DNA of 64,000 nucleotides from Bacteroidetes bacterium GWF2_41_31 (GTDB lineage: Bacteria > Bacteroidota > Bacteroidia > Bacteroidales > F082). Below are positions 35,701-43,540 of this stretch, piece after piece (positions within the stretch are counted from its first letter, which is position 1; every line of letters begins with the position of its first letter). The translations under genes were made by a program, and so were the position numbers. Location: contig MEOL01000034.1 of assembly GCA_001769215.1 (NCBI GenBank), positions 62,001-126,000 on the forward strand, in the 5' to 3' direction. A model generated the notes under the pieces. The model ran no database searches, was not told the origin of the DNA, and saw only the letters and a program-made list of their open reading frames with translations.

Positions 35701-35708
35701 CAAAAGTA
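35701..35708 (-). promoter_or_regulatory. -7 promoter box of rpsT
   Basis: The minus strand reads TACTTTTG, matching TAnnTTTG, 37 bases upstream of the rpsT ATG. No TTG lies at the usual -33 spacing. Confidence 0.45.
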
Positions 35709-35764
35709 CAACAATATTTAATATAAAAAAATAATCAACTATTTTTTACGCTGAATATTGTAAA

Positions 35765-37069
35765 TTAATCGCGTTGTAGTATTACCTTTCCAGCCAGGGT
35801 GGGTTCTTCAATATTCATGATGTGTTGAATCTCTACTTTGTAAAAGGTGTTGGGTTTTAAGCCTGAATCATATATGACAACGGGCACATAATGCTCTCCA
35901 AACCCGGAAGCTGTACCATCGGGCAGAATTTTTTCGACCAGAACACGTTGGGTTTTCCCGACAAAAGTGTCGCGATAGGTCCTTTTCATGTCATCGGCCA
36001 GACGGCGAACTGTTTCACTACGGTTGGTCTTTATTTTCCCGGGAATTTGTTCGGGCATGCGTTCGGCCCTTGTGCCTTTTCGAATAGAATATTTAAAAGT
36101 ATGGATATGTCCAAATCCGATATCTTGAATGGCATCCAATGTCTCCTGAAAATGGGTTTCCGTTTCTCCCGGGAATCCCACAATGACATCCGTGGTGAGG
36201 TTAAAACCGGGATGCAATGTCTTGAGTTGGTTGGCCATCTTTTTAAAAGAGGAGGCGGTGTACATGCGGCGCATTTTCAGTAAGATTTCTTCTGATCCGC
36301 TTTGCAGGCAAATATGTAGGTGAGGTGTAAGCTTGGGATGATTGAAAAGCCTGAAAAAGCTGTCGGTATATCCATCCGGCTCGATGCTCGAGATACGCAC
36401 CCTAAAATCTCCTGGCAGGTCAAGAATGGCTTCCACTAGTTTCTCAAAATCATAATCTCCGTAAGAATATCTTCCCAGATTTACCCCGGTAAGAACTACT
36501 TCTTTATATCCAAAGGCAACCACCTGTCGAATGTTTTCGAAAATTTCTTCAGGAGGACGGCTTGTGGCCCTACCACGTACTTTTGGAATGATACAAAAGG
36601 TGCAGAAATTATCGCACCCGTCCTGGATTTTTATCAGGCTGCGGGTATGAAAGGTTTCGTCGGCAGGAGCATAGCTAAACAGGTTGGCTTCGAAGTTGTT
36701 TACGTCTACCAACTCCCCATTAAAATGAGCCTCTGCCACCGACAATACCGATGTTTTATGATCGTTGTCGACAACATAGTTAATGGCGTTATTCTTTTCC
36801 AGCTGTTCTTTGTAATTGGTGGCCATACAGCCTGTTACGATGGTAACTCCCTCCTGGTTGGTTCGGTGGGCCACCTGGATTTCGCGTCTTGATTTCTGAT
36901 CGCTTTGGTTAGTAACCGTACAGGTGTTGATTACATACAAGTCGGCCTTTTCATTAAAATCGACCACGCGGTAGTTTTGTTTGGCAAATTCTGAGGCCAG
37001 GGCATCGGTTTCGTAGAGATTTAAACGGCATCCCAATGTTTTAAAGGCCACTGTTTTTTGTTTATACAT
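35765..37069 (-). CDS. mtaB: tRNA t6A37 methylthiotransferase MtaB
   Basis: A radical SAM enzyme that turns t6A37 into ms2t6A37. About 434 residues contain the N-terminal cluster Cys residues in 'LGCRLNLYE', 'NTCTVTNQSD' and 'TGCMATNY'. The radical SAM motif is 'CDNFCTFCIIPKVRGR', and a C-terminal TRAM domain is present. 'NTCTVTNQSD' and 'GCRLN' distinguish MtaB from MiaB. Three in-frame ATGs lie at 37081, 37078 and 37069; MYKQK (37069) is taken, but the first directly abuts the stop of the upstream gene. It is the third gene of a reductase/MiaB-like/MtaB unit. Confidence 0.93.
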   Translation of the reverse strand: MYKQKTVAFKTLGCRLNLYETDALASEFAKQNYRVVDFNEKADLYVINTCTVTNQSDQKSRREIQVAHRTNQEGVTIVTGCMATNYKEQLEKNNAINYVVDNDHKTSVLSVAEAHFNGELVDVNNFEANLFSYAPADETFHTRSLIKIQDGCDNFCTFCIIPKVRGRATSRPPEEIFENIRQVVAFGYKEVVLTGVNLGRYSYGDYDFEKLVEAILDLPGDFRVRISSIEPDGYTDSFFRLFNHPKLTPHLHICLQSGSEEILLKMRRMYTASSFKKMANQLKTLHPGFNLTTDVIVGFPGETETHFQETLDAIQDIGFGHIHTFKYSIRKGTRAERMPEQIPGKIKTNRSETVRRLADDMKRTYRDTFVGKTQRVLVEKILPDGTASGFGEHYVPVVIYDSGLKPNTFYKVEIQHIMNIEEPTLAGKVILQRD

Positions 37070-37081
37070 GGAGGCCATCAT

Positions 37082-38515
37082 TTAATTAACCAGCACTCCT
37101 TCGATGGAAAGTGGCGCTGCGCTGGTGACTTTTATGGTGGCGTATTTACCCACCATCTCGTTTTTATTGCATTGAAAACGGGCAACAATCCGGCCCTCGG
37201 TATATGCCGACAGGTAGCCTTTTTTCCGGTCGTTACCCCTGACCAGTACTTTAAGCGTGCGTCCAACCAATAGCTGATTGTATTCAAGGGTATGTTTCAT
37301 CATCTCGTTGGTGAGCAGGTGATAGCGCTCTTTTTTCTCTTCTTGCGGAATATCATCGTCCCATCGCGAACTGGCGGCACCAGGACGGGGGGAGTACTGA
37401 GCGATATAGGCCATGTTGTATTTGAATTCTCCCATGATCTTCATGGTATTGTTGAATTCTTCCTCGGTTTCGCCGGTAAAACCGACAATAATATCGGTAA
37501 ACAAGGTAGCTTGAGGGATCAGCCGTCTGATTGTACTGACTATTTCACGGTATTTTCCCATGCCGTGGTTGCGGTTCATGCGTACCAACATGTTGTCGTC
37601 GCCCGATTGTACCGGGAGGTGAATTTGCTTGGCGAGACAATCATACCTGGCCACTACTTCGATAATGTCATCACTCATGTCGCGGGGATGCGGTGAAGTA
37701 AAATACACCCAGAAATCCTCATTGGACTGTTGACCAAATTCGCCAATCATTTTAAGTAACCCGGCAAAGGAGATTTCGGTTCCCTTTTTATCCAGCCCGT
37801 AAGAATTTACATTTTGACCCAGGAGGGTGATGGATTTAAAACCTTTGGCTACCAGGTGTTTGAGCTCGTTGAGTATTTCTTCCGAAGGTCGCGAAACTTC
37901 CCTTCCACGGGTGTAAGGAACCGCGCAAAAAGTGCAGAACTTGTTGCATCCGTTTTGGATTGGAATAAAGGCTTCGAAGCCGGAGCCATATTTAGGTGCG
38001 ATGTGCCAGAAATCTTCGATGCGTTCATCAGGTTTCTGAGGTGTGATGCCAACATGGGTTGGTTTAAAAGCAGTCGGGTTGAGGCGAAATGCTGCCGGGT
38101 TGAGTGCTACCTGGTCGTGAGATTTTACCAAATCGCTAAGACCGGCATCCAATGTTTGCATGCTGGCGGCACTCACAATACCGTATTGACTGATCATTTC
38201 GGGCAGTTGAGGCAACTGGCTCATTGGAAACACCAGGTCGAACATTTTAAGGAATTTCTGTTTGTCGGCTGGTAGCACACATCCTGAAACAAAGGTAATC
38301 AGGTTTTTGCGATTTTTCCATTTGTTCCATTTAGCCACCATGTTGTAGACTTTGTCGATACCTTTTTGTCGCACCGAGCAGGCGATCACGCCAAGCAAAC
38401 TGGCTTCTTCCTCTTTATCTGTTGCTTCAAATCCCATTCCTTCGAGCACCTGCTGAACGCGCTCCCCGTCGGAAATATTCATCTGACAACCCAATTGAAC
38501 TATATGATATTTCAT
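37082..38515 (-). CDS. MiaB-like radical SAM methylthiotransferase (divergent)
   Basis: The 477-residue protein has all six expected cysteines: 'QLGCQMN', 'IACSVRQ' and 'SGCVLP' in the N-terminal UPF0004 domain and 'CNKFCTFCAVPYTRGRE' in the radical SAM domain. 'LLGQNVNSYG', the MiaB-type loop, and a C-terminal TRAM domain are also present. Two things are unusual. The second motif reads IACSVRQKGI rather than NTCSVREKAE. There is also an insert of about 40 residues (after 'MISQYGIVSAASMQTL') before the SAM domain. It is best called MiaB-like; the substrate (i6A37 tRNA) is inferred. It lies 14 bases after the flavin reductase-like gene, which could supply electrons. Confidence 0.85.
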   Translation of the reverse strand: MKYHIVQLGCQMNISDGERVQQVLEGMGFEATDKEEEASLLGVIACSVRQKGIDKVYNMVAKWNKWKNRKNLITFVSGCVLPADKQKFLKMFDLVFPMSQLPQLPEMISQYGIVSAASMQTLDAGLSDLVKSHDQVALNPAAFRLNPTAFKPTHVGITPQKPDERIEDFWHIAPKYGSGFEAFIPIQNGCNKFCTFCAVPYTRGREVSRPSEEILNELKHLVAKGFKSITLLGQNVNSYGLDKKGTEISFAGLLKMIGEFGQQSNEDFWVYFTSPHPRDMSDDIIEVVARYDCLAKQIHLPVQSGDDNMLVRMNRNHGMGKYREIVSTIRRLIPQATLFTDIIVGFTGETEEEFNNTMKIMGEFKYNMAYIAQYSPRPGAASSRWDDDIPQEEKKERYHLLTNEMMKHTLEYNQLLVGRTLKVLVRGNDRKKGYLSAYTEGRIVARFQCNKNEMVGKYATIKVTSAAPLSIEGVLVN

Positions 38516-38529
38516 AATGCGATCACTGG

Positions 38530-39183
38530 TTAAAAGTAAACTTCCGCATGAAGCTGGTTGTGGGGGAATCCTTTTTTGTCGAGGATATCCATGGCTTCAC
38601 GGATCATTTTAAAGTTCCCGCAAAAATAGCAGATGGTGGCCTTGTCGAAGGTATGTTTTAACAGATAGTCGGTTACCCGTCCTGCAAAATCGCCGGTTTG
38701 GTCACCCGATGTGCACTGGATATATCGATTCCGGGCATAGGTATCTTTTTCATAACCTTCTAATCCATAACGGACGCCGTGCAACAGGGTGTAGTCGAGT
38801 TCAGGATGGCTTTTCACCATGCTGTGGAAGGGGGCTATACCTGTTCCGGAGGAGATGAACAGAAACTGATGTGTAGGAATGAGGGTTTGGTCGAGGCTGA
38901 AAAAACCCAGTGGACCTTCTACCTGAAGGAAGGCTCCTGGTTTGGTATCTTTGAGTTTTTTCGATACATCGCCATCATCCACTTCTTTTATAAGTACTTC
39001 GAGGAAGGTGTCGTTATTGCCGCTGTAGATAGAGTATTCGCGTTGGTTTAGATCGCCATCGGCACCCAGAAGAATGTGTTGGCCGGCTTCAAATTCGAGT
39101 CCGTTGCGTTCCATTTGCATGATATAAGTAGACCCGGTGAGGAACTTGATGGCGTGTAGTTTATGTTTACCTTTGGATTGCAT
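38530..39183 (-). CDS. FAD/NAD(P)-binding oxidoreductase (ferredoxin-NADP reductase type)
   Basis: The 217-residue protein shows the flavin-binding motif 'QREYSIYSG' (RxYS type), a phosphate-binding 'DVSKKLKDTKPGAFLQVEGPLGFF' and the nucleotide motif 'LFISSGTGIAPFHSM'. It ends 'CGNFKMIREAMDILDKKGFPHNQLHAEVYF', as in ferredoxin- or flavodoxin-NADP+ reductases. It heads a transcript with the two methylthiotransferases, which need reduced electron donors, so it may serve them. That link is inference. Confidence 0.88.
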   Translation of the reverse strand: MQSKGKHKLHAIKFLTGSTYIMQMERNGLEFEAGQHILLGADGDLNQREYSIYSGNNDTFLEVLIKEVDDGDVSKKLKDTKPGAFLQVEGPLGFFSLDQTLIPTHQFLFISSGTGIAPFHSMVKSHPELDYTLLHGVRYGLEGYEKDTYARNRYIQCTSGDQTGDFAGRVTDYLLKHTFDKATICYFCGNFKMIREAMDILDKKGFPHNQLHAEVYF

Positions 39184-39385
39184 GAGTTATATTGTAGTGA
39201 TATTTAGTGCATTAATAAAATCTATTTCTCCGGTATAGCTGGAAATTTTGAGTGTGCAAAGATAGGAAAATTTGGGTAGGAGGGTGAGGAGGGCTAAGAA
39301 AATGAACCAAAAGTAATACGAAAAGATTTTAAAAATATCAATTTAAAATTCGGGTAGTTAATCATATAATGTGTAGATTTAACCC

Positions 39386-39465
39386 AACCCCCCGAGGGTT
39401 TTGAACCAACCCCCCGAGGGTTTTAAACCCAAACCCCCCCGAGGGTTTTGAACCCTCGGGGGGTT
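39386..39465. repeat. REP palindrome cluster upstream of the RAYT gene
   Basis: Three copies of AACCCCCCGAGGGTTTTGAA (starting 39386, 39408 and 39432) are spaced by 22 to 24 bases. The third is completed into a perfect 13-pair hairpin (39435-39447 with 39451-39463, loop TTG). All share the core GAGGGTT-nnn-AACCCTC with the copies downstream of the transposase gene. The last hairpin ends 17 bases before the transposase start codon. Confidence 0.85.
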
Positions 39466-39480
39466 AATAAGAAGATAATC

Positions 39481-40083
39481 ATGGCAGATACAAAAACGTT
39501 GCTTAAAGAAAATGCCTCTTACCACATTTATAATCATGCGGTAGGTAGGGATTTGTTGTTTAAATCGGATCGGAATTACCGGTTTTTTCTGCACCAAATA
39601 AAAAAATATCTGATCGATCACCTTGATTTTTTTGCTTATTGTCTGATGCCCAATCATTTTCATCTTTTGGTACGTGTTAAAGAAAATCAACAGCTTTTAT
39701 CTGAACTGGATTTTTCCTATAAAATTAGCCGGCAATTTTCACATTGTTTTAACAGTTATGCTCAGGCATTTAACAACGAAAACCACAGGATGGGCAGTTT
39801 GTTTGCAAATCGATTCAAACGGATTTTGATTGAAAGTGAAGAGCACTTTAAAACCCTGATCATTTATATTCACAACAATCCGGTTAAAGCTGGCCTGGTA
39901 AGTCACCCGGAGGATTGGAAATACTCCTCTTATAAAGAAATTTTGTTGAATACAGAAACGATTGTTCAGCGGGATGAGGTGATTAGCATTTTTGATGATT
40001 TGGACAATTTTATTTTTTGTCATAAGCCTTACGAGGGTTTTGAACCTTCGTATAAGCCTTACGAGGGTTCAAAACCCTCGTAA
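39481..40083 (+). CDS. REP-associated tyrosine transposase (RAYT, IS200/Y1 family)
   Basis: The 200-residue protein has the Y1_Tnp pattern: 'NASYHIYNHAVGRDLLFKS' at the N-terminus, the metal-binding His-x-His in 'YCLMPNHFHLLVRV' (about residue 60) and the catalytic Tyr region 'LIIYIHNNPVKAGLV' (about 125-140). Such single-strand-specific transposases cut and move REP palindromes. The frame is open to 39448 but the extra residues come from repeat DNA. The C-terminus from about residue 180, containing 'KPYEGFEPS' and 'KPYEGSKPS', and the stop codon are encoded by two REP copies. There is no sign of an associated second IS200/605 gene (TnpB). Confidence 0.9.
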   Translation: MADTKTLLKENASYHIYNHAVGRDLLFKSDRNYRFFLHQIKKYLIDHLDFFAYCLMPNHFHLLVRVKENQQLLSELDFSYKISRQFSHCFNSYAQAFNNENHRMGSLFANRFKRILIESEEHFKTLIIYIHNNPVKAGLVSHPEDWKYSSYKEILLNTETIVQRDEVISIFDDLDNFIFCHKPYEGFEPSYKPYEGSKPS

Positions 40084-40123
40084 GGCTATGGACGATGAGG
40101 GTTTTGAACCCTCCTAAGGCTTA
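40024..40123. repeat. REP palindrome cluster at and after the RAYT 3' end
   Basis: Three copies are present: 40024-40052, 40054-40087 and 40096-40123. The second forms a perfect 15-pair hairpin (40055-40069 with 40073-40087, loop CAA). Arms read AAGCCTTAC here, differing from the CCCCCC arms upstream of the gene, while the GAGGGTT/AACCCTC core is constant. The first two copies lie inside the transposase frame. Confidence 0.85.
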
Positions 40124-40184
40124 CAATCCGAATTTGTTTTTACCCGTTGAAAATAATCCTTCCGAAATCCCGTTTTGTAGCACG

Positions 40185-41102
40185 ATGCGGCTCAAATCTT
40201 ACTATCTGGTCATTTTTTTTGTGATTCTTTTCCACCATTCGCTTTTAGCTCAAAGCGATGGCAGAATGGAGAGGAGGCTCCAACATTTGTTTGAAAATGG
40301 ACAGTATGAGATGTGTTATCAGAAGGCCGTCAGATTTCACAAAAACAAGCCTGAATCACCCGTTCCTGAGTACTATATTTCAAAGGTAAACATTCAGAAA
40401 TATGCCGATCAACGAACGTCCGACGCTGATGAACTCAGGTTGTTTAACAGCTACATTGGATACGGCGAAGCACTTCCTGCCAAATATTGTAATTGGAGAA
40501 ATACCGGGATCGATTCGCTGTTGGCCCGCTTCTACCTGGAATTTGATACCTTACACTTATCCGATGGATATAAAAAAGAGCCCAACTTCTTCCTAAGTAA
40601 TTTTCAGGATACCTTTTCCATTTTTACCTATTATTTTCCTTCCTTTCAGGTCAATAAAAAGACACTTCAACCGGCATTTCAGTCCAGATCGGATTCCTTA
40701 AGATGGGAAATTGTCAGTTTTGCTGAAAAGTTTATGGGTGTAAACTATCGGTATTCAGGAGATAAGCCGGAGACTGGTTTCGATTGTTCCGGGTTTACCA
40801 GGTACGTGTATGAGCACATCGGTGTTGAGCTTCCGCACAATGCCCAAAAACAAAGCGAGTTTGATGGAAGGATTATTACCCTGGCGGAGGCCAAAGCCGG
40901 TGATCTGGTTTTTTTTGGATCTTCAAACAAAGGAGGTGTCAGGATACGTCATGCCGGAATTGTTTATTCCGTGGATCGGGGTGAAATAAAAGTGATCCAT
41001 TGTGCAAGGGGAGGTGTGCAGGTCGACTGCAAACTAACCGACTGGGAACTTTACTGGAAAGACAAAGTGTTGTTCGTGAAAACATTGTCACCACTGGACT
41101 GA
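40185..41102 (+). CDS. Secreted NlpC/P60 (C40) peptidase
   Basis: Starting at the ATG at 40185, the 305-residue protein has a signal peptide ('LKSYYLVIFFVILFHHSLLAQ'), an N-terminal part with no recognised domain and a C-terminal NlpC/P60 domain (about residues 180-300). The catalytic Cys is in 'GFDCSGFTRYVYEHIGVELP', His in 'RIRHAGIVY' and the third polar residue near 'VIHCARGG'. The family cleaves peptide links in peptidoglycan, often gamma-D-Glu-meso-DAP bonds. The frame is open further upstream, but those 30 residues overlap the repeat cluster and would precede the signal peptide. Confidence 0.9.
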   Translation: MRLKSYYLVIFFVILFHHSLLAQSDGRMERRLQHLFENGQYEMCYQKAVRFHKNKPESPVPEYYISKVNIQKYADQRTSDADELRLFNSYIGYGEALPAKYCNWRNTGIDSLLARFYLEFDTLHLSDGYKKEPNFFLSNFQDTFSIFTYYFPSFQVNKKTLQPAFQSRSDSLRWEIVSFAEKFMGVNYRYSGDKPETGFDCSGFTRYVYEHIGVELPHNAQKQSEFDGRIITLAEAKAGDLVFFGSSNKGGVRIRHAGIVYSVDRGEIKVIHCARGGVQVDCKLTDWELYWKDKVLFVKTLSPLD

Positions 41103-41105
41103 ATA

Positions 41106-41150
41106 ACCCTTTGCTCTATGAGGGTTCAAAACCCTCTTAGAGCAAAGGGT
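41106..41150. repeat. REP palindrome between convergent genes
   Basis: A 21-base arm (41106-41126) pairs with 41130-41150 at 20 of 21 positions around a CAA loop. The core GAGGGTT-CAA-AACCCTC is the same as in the RAYT clusters, with different outer arms (CCCTTTGCTCT). Placed between two convergent stops, it could act as a terminator in both directions, though it lacks a long T run. Confidence 0.8.
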
Positions 41151-41154
41151 ACCC

Positions 41155-42213
41155 TTATTTTGTGACCATAGTACCAAATACCCGATGGTCATAGGTGATG
41201 ACCCTGATTAGAAAAGTGCCCTTGGCGGGAAGAAAATAAGTGGATTTGAAGGGTAAACGGGTGAGGAGTCTGCCTGAAAGATCCCAAATTTCAATCTGTT
41301 CAATTTGAACACCTGCCGGATTGATGATCACCTGATCGCCGGAGATTCGGATATTTATTTCATCGACCCTTGTTTCATCCATGCCAACAACTACATCCAC
41401 AAACAGGCTGTCCTCAACACTACCACAGGCATTGCTTACTTCCACCTGGTAGTTTCCTGTTGTTGAAACGGTGATCACCTGCGTAGTTTCACCCGTCGAC
41501 CACAAGTAGAAGCAACCCGGATTACCTGCATCCAGCACCAGTGATTGCCCGGCCAGAATGGTGGTATCATTCCCAAGTTCCACCATGGGCCATTCATTCA
41601 CGGTTACATTTTGAAAGACAAATTCACTTAAGCCACAGTTGTTTACAGCACTCACTTCAACAACATGTAACCCGGGCTCCGTCCAATAATAAATCAGGAT
41701 GGTTGAGTCAGTATCCTGTACCAAACCGTCAACTTTCCATTGACACCATGATCCTTCCATTATCATGGTAGTATAGGTGGATTCGGTCAGGTTGCATGCC
41801 GCCGTATCGCCTTGGATGGGGGCGGGGGCATCTGGAGATCCGACTACTTGTACAGATAAGAAAGAGGTCGTGTTACCCGTAGTGTCGCAGGTAAGCTCAA
41901 GACTGATGATGAAAATTCCGCTTTCGTACCAATACACTTCCAGGGTATTGGCAGTGGCCGTTTGCAGGATGCCATCAATATACCATTGGGTTTCACATCC
42001 AATTGGAATATCTGCCGTATACACCATGGTCTCTCCTATACATGCTTGTGTCGGTCCGGTGACGATACCGGGAACATCGGGTGGTGGTGGGATGGTATCT
42101 GTCAGGCAGATATCCTCAACAAACGGAGAGGCCAATAAAAAGTTGGATAACAGCATGATCATGACCATGATGAAAAAGGAGTGCCTGGATTTATTCCTGC
42201 TATGATCAATCAT
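41155..42213 (-). CDS. Secreted PKD/Ig-like protein, probably T9SS type A cargo
   Basis: The 352-residue product has a signal segment ('FFIMVMIMLLSNFLLASPF'). It is followed by three PKD/Ig-like units: 'GPTQACIGETMVYTADIPIGCETQWYIDG', 'GDTAACNLTESTYTTMIMEGSWCQWKVDG' and 'LGNDTTILAGQSLVLDAGNPGCFYLWSTGETTQVITVSTTGNYQV'. The third is a common motif in secreted Bacteroidota proteins. The last about 75 residues ('IRISGDQVIINPAGVQIEQIEIWDLSGRLL' to 'VFGTMVTK') resemble a type A sorting domain, although NPNPF is absent. The ligand is unknown. It converges on the NlpC/P60 gene across a REP hairpin. Confidence 0.78.
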   Translation of the reverse strand: MIDHSRNKSRHSFFIMVMIMLLSNFLLASPFVEDICLTDTIPPPPDVPGIVTGPTQACIGETMVYTADIPIGCETQWYIDGILQTATANTLEVYWYESGIFIISLELTCDTTGNTTSFLSVQVVGSPDAPAPIQGDTAACNLTESTYTTMIMEGSWCQWKVDGLVQDTDSTILIYYWTEPGLHVVEVSAVNNCGLSEFVFQNVTVNEWPMVELGNDTTILAGQSLVLDAGNPGCFYLWSTGETTQVITVSTTGNYQVEVSNACGSVEDSLFVDVVVGMDETRVDEINIRISGDQVIINPAGVQIEQIEIWDLSGRLLTRLPFKSTYFLPAKGTFLIRVITYDHRVFGTMVTK

Positions 42214-42405
42214 GCTACCTGCATTTGGATAAATTATTTGTAAAGGTATGATGATTAACCATGTTAAGACTCATTATCACACTAAATATGATTTGTGCAT
42301 TAGGCAGAAGCCTCTCCCCTAATGCAGTCAACTGGTGTGTGCCACCATCTTTGTTATGAATTAAATTATATGATAGCTGCTCAGTCAAAGTGATCGAAAC
42401 CATTG

Positions 42406-42413
42406 TATATTTG
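42406..42413 (+). promoter_or_regulatory. -7 promoter box adjoining a short gene
   Basis: TATATTTG matches TAnnTTTG exactly and ends four bases before the ATG at 42418. Initiation from it would give a leaderless message. No TTG was seen at the usual -33 spacing. Confidence 0.45.
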
Positions 42414-42417
42414 CGCC

Positions 42418-42792
42418 ATGAAAATCAGGTTTAAAATAGTTGGATTTCTACTTCTCGCGATCCTGTGGTATCAAGGGATGATTGTTAACTCACAGAATAC
42501 CCTGTTTCATTCTTCATTACAAAATACCCAAAGCGAATCGGTTCCGTCGTATTTTTTGGGCAACACATTCGATCTTTTCTGCGTGCCTGTAGAAAGTGTG
42601 AACGTGGTTACGTCCATTGTCAACCTGCGCATACCCACCTTTAAAAATCAATCAAACGATTTTTCTGTTAACACTCTCATCTTCGACCTTAAGATGGTGG
42701 ATGTAGTCAGACATTATCTGGTTGGTTCAAATCAAATCCTGCCCGGGTTAACCATCCGCGACCAGATTTATCCCTTCCATTATTTTTGGTAA
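42418..42792 (+). CDS. Small secreted protein of unknown function
   Basis: I do not recognise this 124-residue protein. It has a hydrophobic N-terminus ('FKIVGFLLLAILWYQGMIV') that could be a signal peptide, then no clear domain. The C-terminus is 'GLTIRDQIYPFHYFW', rich in aromatics. Codon use is ordinary for the window. The frame can be read from a TTG at 42403 that lies partly inside the -7 box, so the ATG at 42418 is preferred. It may be lineage-specific. Confidence 0.55.
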   Translation: MKIRFKIVGFLLLAILWYQGMIVNSQNTLFHSSLQNTQSESVPSYFLGNTFDLFCVPVESVNVVTSIVNLRIPTFKNQSNDFSVNTLIFDLKMVDVVRHYLVGSNQILPGLTIRDQIYPFHYFW

Positions 42793-42811
42793 CACGCCTT
42801 GCTTTTATTGG

Positions 42812-42882
42812 ATTTTATTGATTTTGCATCAATAAAATAATTTTATAGTACCGTAAACAGATTCATTCATAGTGTTTTACGG
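42812..42882 (+). other. Two AT-rich hairpins after the small secreted protein gene
   Basis: ATTTTATTGAT (42812-42822) pairs perfectly with 42828-42838 around a five-base loop. CCGTAAA (42851-42857) pairs with TTTACGG (42876-42882) and is followed by TTTT. Either could end transcription of the upstream gene, but stems are weak or loops long. Confidence 0.35.
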
Positions 42883-42916
42883 TTTTATCTCAATCATAAA
42901 TTAAATAAAAAGCAAA

Positions 42917-43423
42917 ATGGATTTAGCATCATCTTTAATAGGACTTGGCTTTGTGTTGGCAGTTATCATCCCGATTGTATGGTCGAGCATTGCCCAAAAA
43001 AATAAAAAATCGAAATCATTAAACAACTTTCTTAAATTGGCTGAGCAGCAACAGCTAAAAATCACGGTGAGTGATGTTTGGAGCGATATCCATTTCATTG
43101 GTCTGGATAGTGAAGCTAAAAAGCTGTTTTATCTTAAAAAACAAGAAAATGACGAACAGAGTGTGCTGATTAACTTGTTGGACATTGTAAGCTGTAAGGT
43201 GGTTAATATCGGAAGGACCGTGAAAACAAGCAATGGGAGCAGTAAGGTAATCGATCGTCTTGAGTTAAAATTCACTTATTCAAACGCGAAAATTCCTGAA
43301 AAAACGATCGAATTCTATCATATTGATAAGAACGCGGCTTTTGGATCGGAGCTGCTTCTGATTGAAAAATGGGAAAATCTGATCAAAATGACGATGAAAA
43401 AGAAGGGGTCCGTAGCCGGTTAA
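42917..43423 (+). CDS. Conserved hypothetical single-span membrane protein
   Basis: The 168 residues begin with one transmembrane helix ('SLIGLGFVLAVIIPIVWSSI', about 5-25), then a basic stretch and a soluble cytoplasmic-type part ('KKLFYLKKQENDEQSVLINLLDIVSCKVVNIGRTVKT'). The soluble half has alternating beta-like segments, suggesting a PH-like or small barrel fold. I recognise no named family. It stands alone, convergent with the topoisomerase subunit gene. Confidence 0.7.
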   Translation: MDLASSLIGLGFVLAVIIPIVWSSIAQKNKKSKSLNNFLKLAEQQQLKITVSDVWSDIHFIGLDSEAKKLFYLKKQENDEQSVLINLLDIVSCKVVNIGRTVKTSNGSSKVIDRLELKFTYSNAKIPEKTIEFYHIDKNAAFGSELLLIEKWENLIKMTMKKKGSVAG

Positions 43424-43540
43424 GTAGTTCGTAATCAGTTAAGAAATTCCATTATTTAAAAATCAAGCCTCCCTGATGGTGGTTATGATTTGATGATTAA
43501 ACGTGGAATTTCTTTCCTGTCTGGTTTTAAATACCATTCC

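Noticed and set aside
39386-39465. Possible small CRISPR-like array before the transposase gene
   Set aside because: The three units are spaced by only 22-24 bases including the repeat, with no spacers of 25-40 bases and no cas genes. The palindromic core shows they are REP sequences.
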